Of a stretch of DNA of 64,000 nucleotides, positions 1 through 10,203 are shown one piece after another. The notes beneath the pieces are model-generated. The model was not told the origin of the DNA. It saw only the letters and a list, made by a program, of their open reading frames with translations, and did no database searches. Location of the stretch: positions 255,419,202 through 255,483,201 of the forward strand of contig OW240912.1 in assembly GCA_933207985.1 (NCBI GenBank), written 5' to 3'. Positions within the stretch are counted from its first letter, which is position 1. The number at the start of each line of letters is the position of its first letter. The stretch is from Pelobates cultripes (lineage: Eukaryota > Chordata > Amphibia > Anura > Pelobatidae). The position numbers and the translations under genes were made by a program.

Positions 1-201
1 ACTCACCCTTTCATGTATATAGTACAATATTGCCTAGGTGCAATCTCATGTTGAGAAAATATATATAAGGAATGAAGAGATGCACTCTTAGGGCTTAAGC
101 AATGAAAAAAAGATAATTTATTCCAGCAGGTAAAACATCAAAGGTTGCCGACGTTTCGACCCATTCGGGTCTTTCTCAAGGTTAATTTAACATATAACAA
201 G
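1..201. other. Unassigned flank, probably LINE 3' region
   Basis: AT-rich sequence with no open frame of note. Positions 150-180 contain a short near-palindrome (cgacccattcgggtc) of the kind seen near the ends of some non-LTR and Penelope-like elements. It may belong to the reverse-strand LINE fragment that resumes after the MITE, but I cannot show this. The last 8 bases (194-201, ataacaag) are the left target duplication of the next element. Confidence 0.3.
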
Positions 202-546
202 TAGTGATGTCCCGAACTGTTCGCAGAACGGTTCGCCACGGACTCATCATTGAGTAAACTTTGACCCTGTACCTCACAGTCAGCAGACACATTCCAGACA
301 ATCAGCAGCAGACCCTCCCTCCCAGACCCTCCTACCTCCTGGACAGCTCACTAAGAATGCAGCTTCACAATGGATGCTGTCCAGAAGGTGGGAGGGTCTG
401 GGAGGGAGGGTCTGCTGCTGATTGGCTGGAATGTGTCTGCTGACTGTGAGGTACAGGGTCAAAGTTTACTCAATGATGAGTCCGTGGCGAACCGTTCATG
501 GTGAACAGTTCGCGAACCGTTCGGCGAACAGTTCGGGACATCACTA
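202..546. mobile_element. hAT-type foldback MITE with 8-bp TSD
   Basis: This 345-bp element is almost entirely an inverted repeat. The left end (tagtgatgtcccgaactg) and the right end (cagttcgggacatcacta) are exact reverse complements. The arms continue inward at high identity for about 140 bp, leaving a loop near 340-380. It is flanked by the perfect 8-bp duplication ATAACAAG (194-201 and 547-554), the target-site length of the hAT superfamily. It encodes nothing; the two 60-residue open frames on opposite strands are mirror images produced by the palindrome. The terminal TAGTGATGTC is shared with the larger repeats at 13367 and 62584, so all three probably use related transposases. Confidence 0.9.
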
Positions 547-554
547 ATAACAAG

Positions 555-1420
555 TGATAAATATATTCAACCATCACAGGTGCATTCTGTACTGAGGTAT
601 ATTTCCATAGATCTCCTAAAAGATTTTAGATTGAATGACGATTTGACTGTGTCCCTGGGGTTATTCCATAATTGCGGTGCTCTGTAGGAACATCAGGATC
701 AAGTGACTTTTTGTATTCTTGTATTGCAGTATGCTAAATATCATGCTAGTACTGGATCGGAGGTTATTGGAAGTGCAAACAGCTGGGGAGAGCATTCTAC
801 TCAGGTAGGGTGGGAGCTTAACAGAAAAGCTCTTCTGCACAAGGCTGGAAAGATGAAGGGTGCGTCGGGATTCAAACGATAGCCAGTTTAGCTCTTTTAA
901 CATGTTACAGTAGTGGGTAAAGTAATTACATTCTAGTACAAAGCGGCAGAATGAATTATATAACATATTAAGTTTATTAAGGTGGGTTTGTGGTGTGGGT
1001 GCATACACTACATCCCCATAATCAATGACCGGCATTAGCATTTGTTGCACTATCTGTTTCCTTACTGTAGGGCTTAGGCAGGATTTGTTTCTGTACAGAG
1101 CACCTAGTTTTGGGTAAAGTTTTGAAAAGGTTTTTTTTAATGTGAAGGCCAAAGGATAGATTTGGGTCTAGCAACATACCTAGATATTTAAAAGAGCAGA
1201 CTGCTGTCAGTGTGCTATTTGAATTTGTTCTGATACATAGTTGTTGATTTTGTAGTTTATGTAATTTAGGTACAGTTCCAAAGATCATTGTAACAGTTTT
1301 GTCAGGAAGAGTTTAGGAAGAGTTTGTTATCTGCTATCCACTTTTCTACCTCTGTGAATTGGTTTTGGAGCACAGTCTCAAGCATTCAGGAGTTATACTT
1401 GCCTGATGTTCTCCCACCTA
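555..1420 (-). pseudogene. LINE reverse transcriptase C-terminal fragment
   Basis: On the minus strand two overlapping frames (1288-1022 and 1152-661) read as the end of a non-LTR retrotransposon reverse transcriptase. They contain the YLGMLLDPNLSF motif followed by ALYRNKSCLS and the VIDYGDVVY box, then a region ending in KLPPYLSRM. These motifs are typical of the CR1/L2/Rex1 supergroup of LINE ORF2 proteins. One frameshift near 1100 separates the two frames. Upstream reading (1400-1290) continues as a degraded form of the same domain. The endonuclease and most of the palm domain are missing, so this is a dead 5'-truncated copy. The hAT MITE at 202-546 probably inserted into its 3' region. 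The exact clade is unresolved. Confidence 0.8.
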
Positions 1421-1437
1421 AATACTGCCATCTTCTC

Positions 1438-1461
1438 CACCACCACCACCACCACCACCAT
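1438..1461. repeat. (CAC)n microsatellite
   Basis: About eight CAC/ACC trinucleotides sit between the LINE fragment and the retrotransposon. The rest of 1462-1692 holds nothing I recognise. Confidence 0.85.
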
Positions 1462-1692
1462 CTTTATTCAGCTGCTAGTGGCATCAACAGCCAAGAGCCA
1501 TGTACACTCAAGAATGCAAAAGAGTACAAAGCATGGTCTATGGAATATCCTGAGAAACCATGGCATCTTCCATAGAGGTTTCCTTTAAACACATTAAATG
1601 GTCATAGGCCTCTATTTCACATCAGTTGAGAAGATACATACGCCTACCAGTTCTCACAATCAATGGCTGCAGAGAAATAGCAGGATTGTGAC

Positions 1693-2320
1693 TGTCGGGA
1701 TCCCGCGGGTGGCTGCGAGGGGAGGCTGCACTCTGCTCGCGGTACTCACCCTCCAGCCGTCCGCGGCCTCCTCCGCCTCGTGGGCTCGACGAGCGGCATC
1801 CTTCCAGCCTCGGATGCCGCCCGCGTTTTCCTCCTCGTCCCCCAGCGGCAGCATGCATGACGCTGCACGCTGGGACACCGCCCAATATATTACACGCCGA
1901 GGTCAGTCACCTGACCCGGCGTTAAAGGCACAGTGCCTCAATCACAGTGGGAGGTTTAGATATCTCCCACGTGTGATTGTTAATTCTGATTGGAAATTAT
2001 CCAATCAGAATTAACCTTATGGTTTAAATACTTACCTTTTCTGTTCCTCCCTGCCCTGTTGTGGTTTTTGCTTGCTAGTATTGCTACTTAACTTGTGGTT
2101 CTGGTTACGTACTCTCTGGCTTGTTTATCTGACTCTGTGACTTTCTCCTACCCTTTGACCTCGGCTTGTTTCACGTTATTCTGTCTTCTGGTTCCCTTAC
2201 TCGGCTTGTCTCCTGACTATTCTGTATGTGCTTAGCCCGGCCACTCTAAGGTCCGGTACTGCACCTTTTCTGTGTGTGTGTGTGTGTGTGTTAGCGTGTT
2301 GGGTTCCCAGAATCGTGACA
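1693..2320 (+). repeat. 5' LTR
   Basis: This 628-bp LTR starts TGTCGGGATCC and ends AATCGTGACA. A TATA-like box (tttaaata, 2023-2030) lies 30 bases upstream of gccctgttgt (2053-2062). That places the likely transcript start, and so the U3/R border, near 2053. U3 has two inverted repeats. One carries paired CCAAT boxes in opposite orientation (1983-2011). The other carries CTCCCACGTG with its complement (about 1938-1980), which includes a CACGTG E-box. A (TG)n run at 2272-2291 lies near the end of the LTR. Promoter roles are inferred from spacing and motifs only. Confidence 0.93.
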
Positions 2321-2336
2321 TTACAACAGGGCCATA
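2321..2336 (+). promoter_or_regulatory. Putative self-priming primer binding site
   Basis: Only 16 bases separate the LTR from the gag ATG at 2337. Bases 2323-2332 (acaacagggc) are the exact reverse complement of 2053-2062 in the LTR, which lies 30 bases after the TATA box, where the transcript should begin. Priming of minus-strand DNA by the element's own RNA 5' end is established for fission yeast Tf1, and this element has Tf1/sushi-like architecture. I recognise no tRNA 3'-end complement here. Confidence 0.6.
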
Positions 2337-3475
2337 ATGGAACCTGCTAACATACCACAGCTCCTAGTTAATCAAGAGGCTAGAATGGATGGCTTGGACC
2401 ACCGTATGGATCAGTTTGCTCAAGCTTTGCAAACCATACTGGCTCGTACTGCACACTTGCAACCTGCCGTTCACGAGGCTGCTGCTGCTGTGCCCGAACC
2501 CATTCCCACTCCAGTACCCGTTCCTGCTCATGTAGTTCACATGACGCCGCCGCAACGCTACAGCGGTGATCCAGCATTGTGTAGTGGTTTCCTCAACCAA
2601 ATCGACATCCATTTGGTGATGAATCCACGTTCCTATCCCACTGACAGATCTAAAATTGCCTTTTTGATAAACCACTTGTCCGGGAGAGCTTTAGCATGGG
2701 CCAACCCCATGTGGGAAAATACGTCTCCTATGTCCTTTGCAGATTTTCTGACAGCTTTCAAACGCACGTTTGATCAACCCGGTAGGGTTGCTTCTGCTGG
2801 CAAGGCTCTGCTTAGGGTCCGTGGTTGAGGAAACCACGACACAATGCTGGGTCACCGCTGTAGCGTTGCGGCGGCGTCATGTGAACTACATGAGCAGGAA
2901 CGGGTACTGGAGTGGGAATGGGTTCGGGCACAGCAGCAGCAGCCTCCTGAATGGCAGGTTGCAAGTGTGCAGTACGAGCCAGTATGGTTTGCAAAGCTTG
3001 AGCAAACTGATCCATACGGTGGTCCAAGCCATCCATTCTAGCCTCTTGATCTGTAGCGGATTACACTTTCGAATTCCGCACTCTAGCAGCTGAAGTGGTT
3101 AGGAATAATGACGCCCTCGTAACTGCCTTTCAGGAGGGTTTGGCCGCTTATATACTCGATGAAATAGCATCCAGGGAATTGCCTGTTCTTCTAGATGATG
3201 TTATAGACTATATGATTCTTATTGATAACCGTATTAGAGAGAGGCGTAGTCAAAGACGGCTGGATACACGGGTGTTACCTGCTCTACCCAGTACTACACT
3301 ACTAGCGTTACCCGCTCCTAGGCAACCATCCACTGAACCCATGCAGTTGGGTGCTACGGGGTTAACTGAGGCCGAAAGAGCGTATCGTAGAAGGGAGGGG
3401 TTATGCCTTTATTGTGGGAAGAGGGGGCACCACTGTAATGCCTGCCCTAAAGTACAGGGAAACTGCAGCACCTAA
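2337..3475 (+). pseudogene. gag of the chromovirus, disrupted by an inversion
   Basis: The open frame begins at ATG 2337 with a short coiled-coil-like stretch and a Pro/Ala-rich linker. It then enters the capsid-like region (motif PPQRYSGDP) and stays open to 2828. There it meets an inverted segment and stops. Gag-like coding resumes at about 3059 in a different frame and runs to 3475, ending in a CCHC zinc knuckle (CLYCGKRGHHCNAC; spacing C-X2-C-X4-H-X4-C). Gag normally forms the particle and binds the RNA. This copy cannot make a complete Gag because the middle is replaced and the downstream part is out of frame. Confidence 0.88.
2822..3053 (-). repeat. Inverted duplicate of the gag N-terminal region
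   Basis: The minus strand of this segment repeats forward positions of about 2371-2596, the first part of gag. By eye there are only about four base differences over some 230 bases. It replaces a few codons between the capsid region and the downstream gag sequence. The identity (about 98%) is close to that between the two LTRs, so the inversion could have arisen at or near the time of insertion, for example by a strand switch in reverse transcription. Confidence 0.9.
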
Positions 3476-3504
3476 GGCCTAGAGAGGGGTCGGCCTCGGG
3501 TGTT

Positions 3505-5352
3505 ATGACTTTGTCCCCTCATGTGTCCATCTCCAGACCGTTTATTACGGTTTCTCTTTTGGTCAATAAAACCACTATAACAACCAAAGCCTTGATCGAT
3601 TCAGGTGCGGCAGACAACCTTATGGATGAGAACTTTGCCAAAACCGCAGCCCTGACTTTGATCCGAAAGGCCGTTGAGGCCATAGATGGTAGACCACTGG
3701 AGAAACCTCTGGTGACCCATGAAACACAGGAAATAGTTATGTCTGTGGGTGTTTTGCACAAGGAAAAGTTAACCTTCCAAATAATTGACTCCCCTACAGC
3801 CTCCATCGTTCTGGGTTTTCCCTGGTTAGTTAAACACAACCCTGTACTTGATTGGGGTTGTTTAGATATACTCTCCTGGGGGGAATCTTGTCAACGAGAC
3901 TGTATGGCTCATGTACGTCCTGTTTGTTTACTCAACATGCCCACGGCCAAACCACTCTCGGTTTCTGTCCCTTCTGTATATGCAGACCTTGCCTTGGTTT
4001 TTGAAAAAAGGGAGGCAGATAAGCTACCTCCACATCGTGAGTATGACTGTGCCATAAACCTGTTACCGGGTACTATGCCTCCTAGGGGAAAGGTCTACCC
4101 TCTTTCTAAGAAAGAAAACCAGATCATGGAGGAGTACATACTGGAATCCCTAAGTAAAGGTTTTATTAGAAGGTCCTCCTCTCCTGCTGGTGCTGGTTTC
4201 TTCTTTGTGGCAAAGAAGGAAGGCGATTTGAGGCCATGTATAGACTACAGGGGTCTGAACAATATAACGATTAAAAACGCCTACCCTATCCCCCTCATCA
4301 CTGAGTTGTTTGATCGTGTTAAAGGTTCTAAATTCTTCACTAAATTAGACCTCAGGGGGGCTTATAACCTTGTCCGTATAAAGGAGAATGACGAGTGGAA
4401 GACAGCGTTCAACACACGCAGTGGGCATTACGAATATCTGGTCATGCCTTTTGGACTGTGTAATGCTCCTGCCGTGTTTCAGGACCTCATCAATGATGTC
4501 CTTAGGGATCTATTGCATGTCTGTGCCGTGGTGTACCTTGACGACATACTTGTGTATTCTCCTGATTTGAAGTCACACCATAACCATGTTAGGATGGTGC
4601 TCAAAAGGCTATTACAGAACGGACTCTACTGTAAGTTAGAAAAATGTTTATTCGATCAGACCTCTGTGCAATTCCTAGTATATATCATTACTGAACAGGG
4701 TTTCAGTATGGATCCTGCTAAATTGGAAGCCATACTGACCTGGCCACTTCCCCAAGGACTGAAGGCTATCCAGCGTTTTATAGGATTTGCCAAGTATTAT
4801 AGGAAATTTATAAAAAACTTTTCACCACTTATCTCTCCTATAACGAAGCTGACAAAAAAAGGTCTACACCCTAGGGTTTGGACTCCTGAAGCCCTTAAGG
4901 CCTTCGAAACTCTCAAGAAGGCATTTGCCTCTGCTCCACTGCTGCACCACCCTGATCCTTCTCTTCCATTTGTTATGGAAGTAGACGCTTCAGAGTCGGG
5001 TGTGGGAGCAGTACTGTCACAGAGGTTGTCGTATGACAAACCCCTCCATCCCTGTTGTTATTTTTCTAAAAGGTTGTCTGATCCAGAAAAGAATTACGAT
5101 GTTGGGAACAGGGAACTATTAGCTATTGTGTTAGCTTTTAAGGAATGGAGGTACTTATTAGAGGGTTCTAGACACAAAATTATGGTTATAACAGATCATA
5201 AGAACCTCTCCTATATAGCTGATGCTAGAAGGTTATCTGCCGGCAGGCTAGATGGTCTCTATTTCTCTCACGCTTCCAATATGTTATTACCTATAGACCT
5301 GGTTGCCGTAATGCCAAAGCTGACGCTATCTCTCGACAACATGAACCAGTAG
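3505..5352 (+). pseudogene. pol part 1: protease, reverse transcriptase, RNase H
   Basis: A 615-codon open frame. The aspartic protease active site is LIDSGAADNLMD, near residues 31-42. Reverse transcriptase follows, with the palm motif KLDLRGAYNLVRI and the catalytic box VVYLDDILVYS. The RNase H start is MEVDASESGVGAVLSQR, followed by the VITDHKNLSY motif. These are diagnostic for Ty3/gypsy Pol. Near 5239 a single-base frameshift moves the conserved RNase H end (RQARWSLF and the SRQHEP linker) into another frame, so this frame runs into unrelated residues and stops at 5352. The catalytic residues I checked are intact upstream of that break. Confidence 0.93.
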
Positions 5353-6647
5353 AATTTGTTAACCTGACTCCTGAACCTATTGTACCTGCGTCTCAGATAA
5401 TAGCTGCTACCCGTTTGGTTGTTTCATCTCCTTTCCTTGATAGTATTAAGACATACCAAACCCAAGCACCCCCTGAGACGCCGGTTGGTAAACTATACGT
5501 TAAAGCAAATGACAGAAAAAAGTTGTTAACGTTATTTCACACCGCCAAAACTGCTGGTCATCCGGGGGTTACCAAAACCTACAAGGGCCTCCTTAAACAG
5601 TTCTGGTGGCCTTCACTCAAGCGAGACGTAGTGGATATTGTTCAGGCTTGTCGGGTCTGCACACAGTGTAAGTCCCCTAATGTGAGACCCCAGGGTCTAC
5701 TCATGCCTCTATCTATACCCAAGAAACCATGGACCCACTTATCCATGGATTTCATTGTAGACCTTCCTCTTTCTGATGGTCAGACGGTGATACTGACTGT
5801 GACGGATAGGTTCTCTAAAATGGCGCACTTTATTCCGCTTAAGAAACTGCCTTCTGCGGTTCAGTTAGCTCAGGTGTTTGCCAAAGAAGTGTTCCGCTTA
5901 CATGGGGTACCTCAGGATATCGTTTCTGACAGGGGCCCTCAATTTGTCTCTCAGTTTTGGAGGGGCTTTTGTGCTGAGATGGGGGTCTCCTTGTCGTTCA
6001 CTTCCTCCTATCACCCGCAATCTAATGGTGCGGCCGAACGTGCTAATCAGTCTGTGGAATTGTATTTGCGCTGCTTCACTAATGCGCACCAGGATGACTG
6101 GTCTAGCCTCCTTCCGTGGGCTGAATTTGCCAGGAATACGGTGTCTCATTCGTCTACTGGCTTAAGTCCTTTTGAGGTTACTTATGGGTTTCGGCCTTCT
6201 GTCCTTCCCGGTGCGTTCTCCGACAAGGGAATGCCCGCCTTGGACCAGCACCTCGCCTCTTTGCGGAAGACGTGGGATCAGGTCCATGTTGTGCTGTCTC
6301 GTTCAGCAGCTGCTCAGAAAAAGTTTGCTGATCGCTGTAGGGTTGCGGCCCCTTCTTATGTTCCGGGTGATAGAGTATGGTTGTCCTCCAGGAACCTCCG
6401 TCTCAAGGTTCCCTCGATGAAATTTGCTCCCAGATTTCTTGGTCCCTACAAGGTGTTACGTAGGGTTAACCCTGTTTCCTACTCCCTTGACCTGCCTCCT
6501 TCCATGCGAATACCGAACACGTTTCACGTCTCGCTTTTGAAGCCCTTGCTGTGTAACCGGTTCTCTCGTCCCCTCGGGCGGCCCGTTTCCCCTCGCGCTG
6601 TCCCTAGTGACGTGTTCGAGGTGGCTGCCCTTCTCAACTGTTTCTAG
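5353..6647 (+). pseudogene. pol part 2: integrase
   Basis: The open frame from about 5240 continues the RNase H/integrase linker and is unbroken to 6647. The zinc-binding domain shows the AGHPG histidine and the paired cysteines in ACRVCTQCK. The catalytic core has the first Asp in SMDFIVDLP or the nearby VTDRFSK, the second in VSDRGPQF, and the Glu in GAAERANQS, followed by the usual WWPSLKRD and HVSLLKP landmarks. It would insert the cDNA. The frame stops at 6645-6647 because of a small frameshift just before the chromodomain. Confidence 0.92.
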
Positions 6648-6811
6648 GGGTCGGCTACAATATTTGGTGGATTGGAAGGGGTACGGCCCTGAGGAGCGGT
6701 CCTGGGTTTCGAGTTCTGATCTGCACGCTCCCTCTTTGGTCTGCTCCTTTCATGCCCGGTTTCCGTTGAAGCCTTCTGCTTCCCGCCCTCCGGGCGGTCT
6801 TCGAGGGGGGG
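6630..6811 (+). pseudogene. Integrase C-terminal chromodomain (frameshifted)
   Basis: In the frame next to the integrase, residues [14 protein letters not shown] followed by a glutamate-rich turn and SWVSSSDL match the chromodomain that chromoviral integrases carry to target histone marks. It is separated from the integrase frame by a one-base shift near 6640. Its presence places the element in the chromovirus branch. The tail runs into the polypurine tract and the 3' LTR. Confidence 0.85.
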
Positions 6812-6814
6812 TAA

Positions 6815-7436
6815 TGTCGGGATCCCGCGGGCGGCTGCGAGGGGAGGCTGCACTCCGCTCGCGGTACTCACCCTCCAGCCGTCCGCGGCCTCCTCCGACT
6901 CGTGGGCTCGACGAGCGGCATCCTTCCAGCCTCGGATGCCGCCCGCGTTTTCCTCCTCGTCCACCCGCGGGAGCATGCATGACGCCTCACGCTGGGAGAC
7001 CGCCCAATATATTACACGCCGGGGTCAGTCACCTGACCCGGCGTTAAAGGCACAGTGCCTCAATCACAGTGGGAGGTTTAGATATCTCCCACGTGTGATT
7101 GTTAATTCTGATTGGAAATTATCCAATCAAAATTAACCTTATGGTTTAAATACTTACCTTTCCTGTTCCTCCCTGCCCTGTTGTGGTCTTTGCTTGCTAG
7201 TATTGCTACTTAACTTGTGGTTCTGGTTACGTACTCTCTGGCTTGTTTATCTGACTCTGTGACTTTCTCCTACCCTTTGACCTCGGCTTGTTTCACGTTA
7301 TTCTGTCTTCTGGTTCCCTTACTCAGCTTGTCTCCTGACTATTCTGTGTGTGCTTAGCCCGGCCACTCTAAGGTCCGGTACTGCACCTTTTCTGTGTGTG
7401 TGTGTGTTAGCGTGTTGGGTTCCCAGAATCGTGACA
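6815..7436 (+). repeat. 3' LTR
   Basis: A 622-bp LTR matching 1693-2320, with TGTC and GACA ends. It has the same TATA-like box and the same gccctgttgt element (7175-7184). The (TG)n tract is about six bases shorter than in the 5' LTR. It is followed by the right target duplication GTGAC at 7437-7441. Confidence 0.93.
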
Positions 7437-7441
7437 GTGAC

Positions 7442-8010
7442 AGCAGGAAGTGGAAGTTCCACCTGTTGACACATTTTGCCAAAACAATTTGTCCTACATG
7501 AGAGAAAGTAGCCCCACCTCACTAGTCACTGCTTGCCTATTTTTGCCTATATTTTGCAATTCAATTTTTTTTAATATACTACAATTTGCTGTTTAATGAA
7601 CAAACATGTTTGGAAACTTCCCAGGTGTTCTTATTTAACATTTGTTATGTTGGGATGTGTCAACATGGGATGTGTCATTGTGTAGCTATGAACCTTAAAT
7701 AACAATATATAGATTTGCCCAAGTGCTGATGGCTTATCTTGCAATGAGAAAGCACAGTGCAGTGTATATTATAAACAGTTTATCACCTACATGTGATAAA
7801 AATGCAATATTTTATTAAGTTTATTAATTACAAGCAAACTATCAGAAACTTGGAAGAGTTTATTTTTGAAAGGTGGGTTTATACATTTATCTATTCCAGA
7901 CAGGGAAAGGCTACCATCCTTGCCTACAATTCTTATTAAAAAAAAAATAATTACATTTGTACAACTCATTCTACAGCAAGGAAATATTCAAAGAAGAAAA
8001 AAAAAAAAAG
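7442..8010. other. No recognisable feature
   Basis: AT-rich intergenic DNA with homopolymer runs (for example 7938-7947). I see no gene or delimited repeat here. Confidence 0.5.
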
Positions 8011-8952
8011 ATTTTCCCATAGGATATAGGGCTCAAAATAAGATCCTGGTACTTGCTTACAAATCTCTACACAATGCTGCTTTGACCTATCCATCCTCAC
8101 TAATACACAAAGATGTCCAGTCTAGGCCCCTACACTCTGCTGGAGACATTTGTCTAACCTCTGTTTGTACTACCTCTGATACTTGCCTTTAAAGGGACAC
8201 TATAGTCACCAGAACAACTACAGCTTATTGAATTTGTTCTGGTGAGTAGAATCATTCCCTTCAGGCTTTTTGCTGTAAACACAGTCTTTTCAGAGAAAAT
8301 GCAGAGTTTACATTACAGCCTAGTGATAACTTCACTGGCCACTCCTTAGATGGCTGCTAGAGATCCTTCCTGGGTCATGGCTGCCTAAAATGCATCCAAA
8401 CATTCAGTGTCACCTCCCTCTGCATGCAGACACTGAACTTTACTCATAGAGATTCATTGATTCAATTCATCTCTGTGAGGAGATGCTGATTGGCCAGGGC
8501 TGTGCTTGAATCATGCTGGCTCTGCCCCTGATCTGCCTCTTTGTCAGTCTCAGCCAATCCTATGGGGAAGCACTGCGATTGGATCAGGCTACCACTTCTG
8601 ATGATGTCAGCAGACAGCTTTTTTTTCCTGAGGCACACAGCATGCAGAGTTACAGCTTCAAGCTTGAATACAGTAAGATTTTGCTATATTTATGGAGGTA
8701 TGAGGGGCTGGATGGTGGTTTTAACACTATAGGGTCAGGAATATATGTTTGTGTCCCTGACCCTATAGTGATCCTTTAAGACTTAACTAGGGCTGCACCA
8801 TTCCTATGGAATCCCTTTCCCCTCTCTGCTAAACTTTCACCCAGTTTCCATTCCTTCAAAAAATCTTTTAAAACTTACTTCTTCAGGATACATTTAATTA
8901 AACTGTCAACAGCTTTCTTTCCTGCAACTGTCATCAAAGCAAAATACTAAGC
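8011..8952 (+). pseudogene. L2/CR1-like LINE ORF2 C-terminus split by a MITE
   Basis: Positions 8035-8188 read as the thumb end of a LINE reverse transcriptase (ILVLAYKSLHNAA, SSLIHKDVQSRPLHSA). After the MITE at 8189-8779, reading resumes at 8781 with AAPFLWNPFP and FKKSFKTYFFR and ends at a stop near 8952. Joining the two sides gives the usual order of this domain, so the MITE inserted into an older LINE copy. No endonuclease or catalytic motif is present. Confidence 0.75.
8189..8779. mobile_element. TTAA-flanked MITE (piggyBac/Kolobok-like)
   Basis: It is bounded by TTAA at 8189-8192 and 8776-8779. The inverted ends are TTAAAGGGACACTATAG at the left and CTATAGTGATCCTTTAA at the right. Several relatives occur in the window. 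TTAA targets are used by the piggyBac and Kolobok superfamilies; I cannot tell which. It has no coding capacity and sits inside a LINE fragment. Confidence 0.85.
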
Positions 8953-8994
8953 CCTCAGTGAATACTATCCAAGGAACCTACTTGTCTACCCTAC

Positions 8995-10190
8995 CAGAGG
9001 CGGCTCTAGACTTTGTGAGGCCTTAGGCAAAACTCAAACACGAGGCCCCCACTAACACCCAAATAGACAAAATAAATAGGGGTTGCAATGTCTGTCTAAG
9101 GTGCGGTAGTTATATTGAAGTACGGGGCTTGCAGTGCTGGATACAGAGAGCTAGTCTCTGTATTCATTGTTCAGAGGCTTGCAGTGTTGCGGCTCCCTGT
9201 GCCACTGTGATGTTAACTCTCTGACTGAAGTTATGACATTTGCACACTTAATTTGCAATAAATAAATGCAATTAGCAAGTATGCTAATCGTTTATACATG
9301 ACTGCAGGGTATGGTTACATAGTCTGGCAGTCATGTATACTTAAGTGCCGATGTGTATATTTCTGAGTGTGCCTGGTATTGTCTACCTGTGCATGTGCCT
9401 GAAAGTGTGTGTGACAGAGAGTATCCTAGTGTGTGATTGCATGTCTTTGTGAGCATGTGTCTGGGACCGTATATGTGTGTGGGGTAGCTGCTTGCGGTGT
9501 GTTGTGTTTATGGGGTGAGTAAAGGGGTAACTATGGTAGGCTGAGTGTGACAGGGTGAGGGGCGGAAATGAGACTTGGAGGATTGGAGAAGGATTTGAGG
9601 AGATTAATGCGACAGGGTGTGTGTGCCAAGTTTGGAGGAGGGAATGGGACAGATCGAGGGGAGGTGAGTGTGGCAAGGTTGGGGGGGAGAGTGTGACAAG
9701 GTTTGGGGTGAATGTGAAGGGAAGGATTGGATGGGGTTTATATGGTAAGGTGAGTGCGGCAGGGTGAAAGGGGTAGTGGGACAGACTGACAGAGCACCAC
9801 AACCAGTACAGCGTTCTGTAGTGTTTCGGAACAGTTTGATTTCTTACCTGGGGTTCACCGGGCACCACTCCTTGTCTTCACTTGTTCCTATTGAAAGTCA
9901 GCAGCTTCTAACCATTAGCTCTTCTGTGCTAAACTCAGTTCCTGAGAGCTGATTGATCTCAGCCAATTAGCTAAGCCCTGCGCCACTGGACTCAGATAGA
10001 GGGCTTCCTTCCATAGGAAGTAAAGAAGGTGGGGAATGGTGCCCAGTGGACCATTGGGAAGAAATCAAACCTTTCCAAAATGGTTTGACTCCTTACAATG
10101 GAAGAGGGGCAGGGCACTCATTGGTGGTCTGGGTGCAGTGTACCTGTCCCTCTTAGCCCTGCAGTATAAAACATTGCAGTTTTACAACAT
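8995..10190. repeat. hAT-like end followed by G/T-rich DNA and MITE remnant
   Basis: The sequence at 8996-9050 (agaggcggctctag, then a gaggcc-rich stretch) resembles the terminal repeat of a hAT-type element. A decayed relative begins near 17793. I did not find its partner end. From 9360 to 9780 the plus strand is G/T-rich. From about 10020 to 10190 there is a remnant resembling the TTAA MITE family (tggtctgggtgcagtg). Open frames here look like by-products of composition. Confidence 0.4.
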
Positions 10191-10203
10191 AATCTTAAAC
10201 AGA

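Larger units (their letters stand above)
1693..7436 (+). mobile_element. Chromodomain Ty3/gypsy (Tf1/sushi-like) retrotransposon
   Basis: A 5744-bp LTR retrotransposon with two LTRs beginning TGTC and ending GACA. It is flanked by a perfect 5-bp duplication GTGAC (1688-1692 and 7437-7441). Internal order is gag, protease, reverse transcriptase, RNase H, integrase, chromodomain, which is Ty3/gypsy order with the C-terminal chromodomain of chromoviruses. By eye the LTRs differ at about 15 substitutions over about 622 aligned bases plus a (TG)n length change, so the insertion is fairly young. The copy is defective: gag carries an inverted segment at 2822-3053, a one-base frameshift lies near 5239, and another lies near 6640 before the chromodomain. 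The purine-rich tract at 6803-6811, just before the 3' LTR, fits a polypurine tract. Confidence 0.95.

Noticed and set aside
1598..2014. 138-codon open frame, repeated near 6607-7136
   Set aside because: It lies in the GC-rich U3 part of the LTR and appears in both LTRs; no known protein motif.
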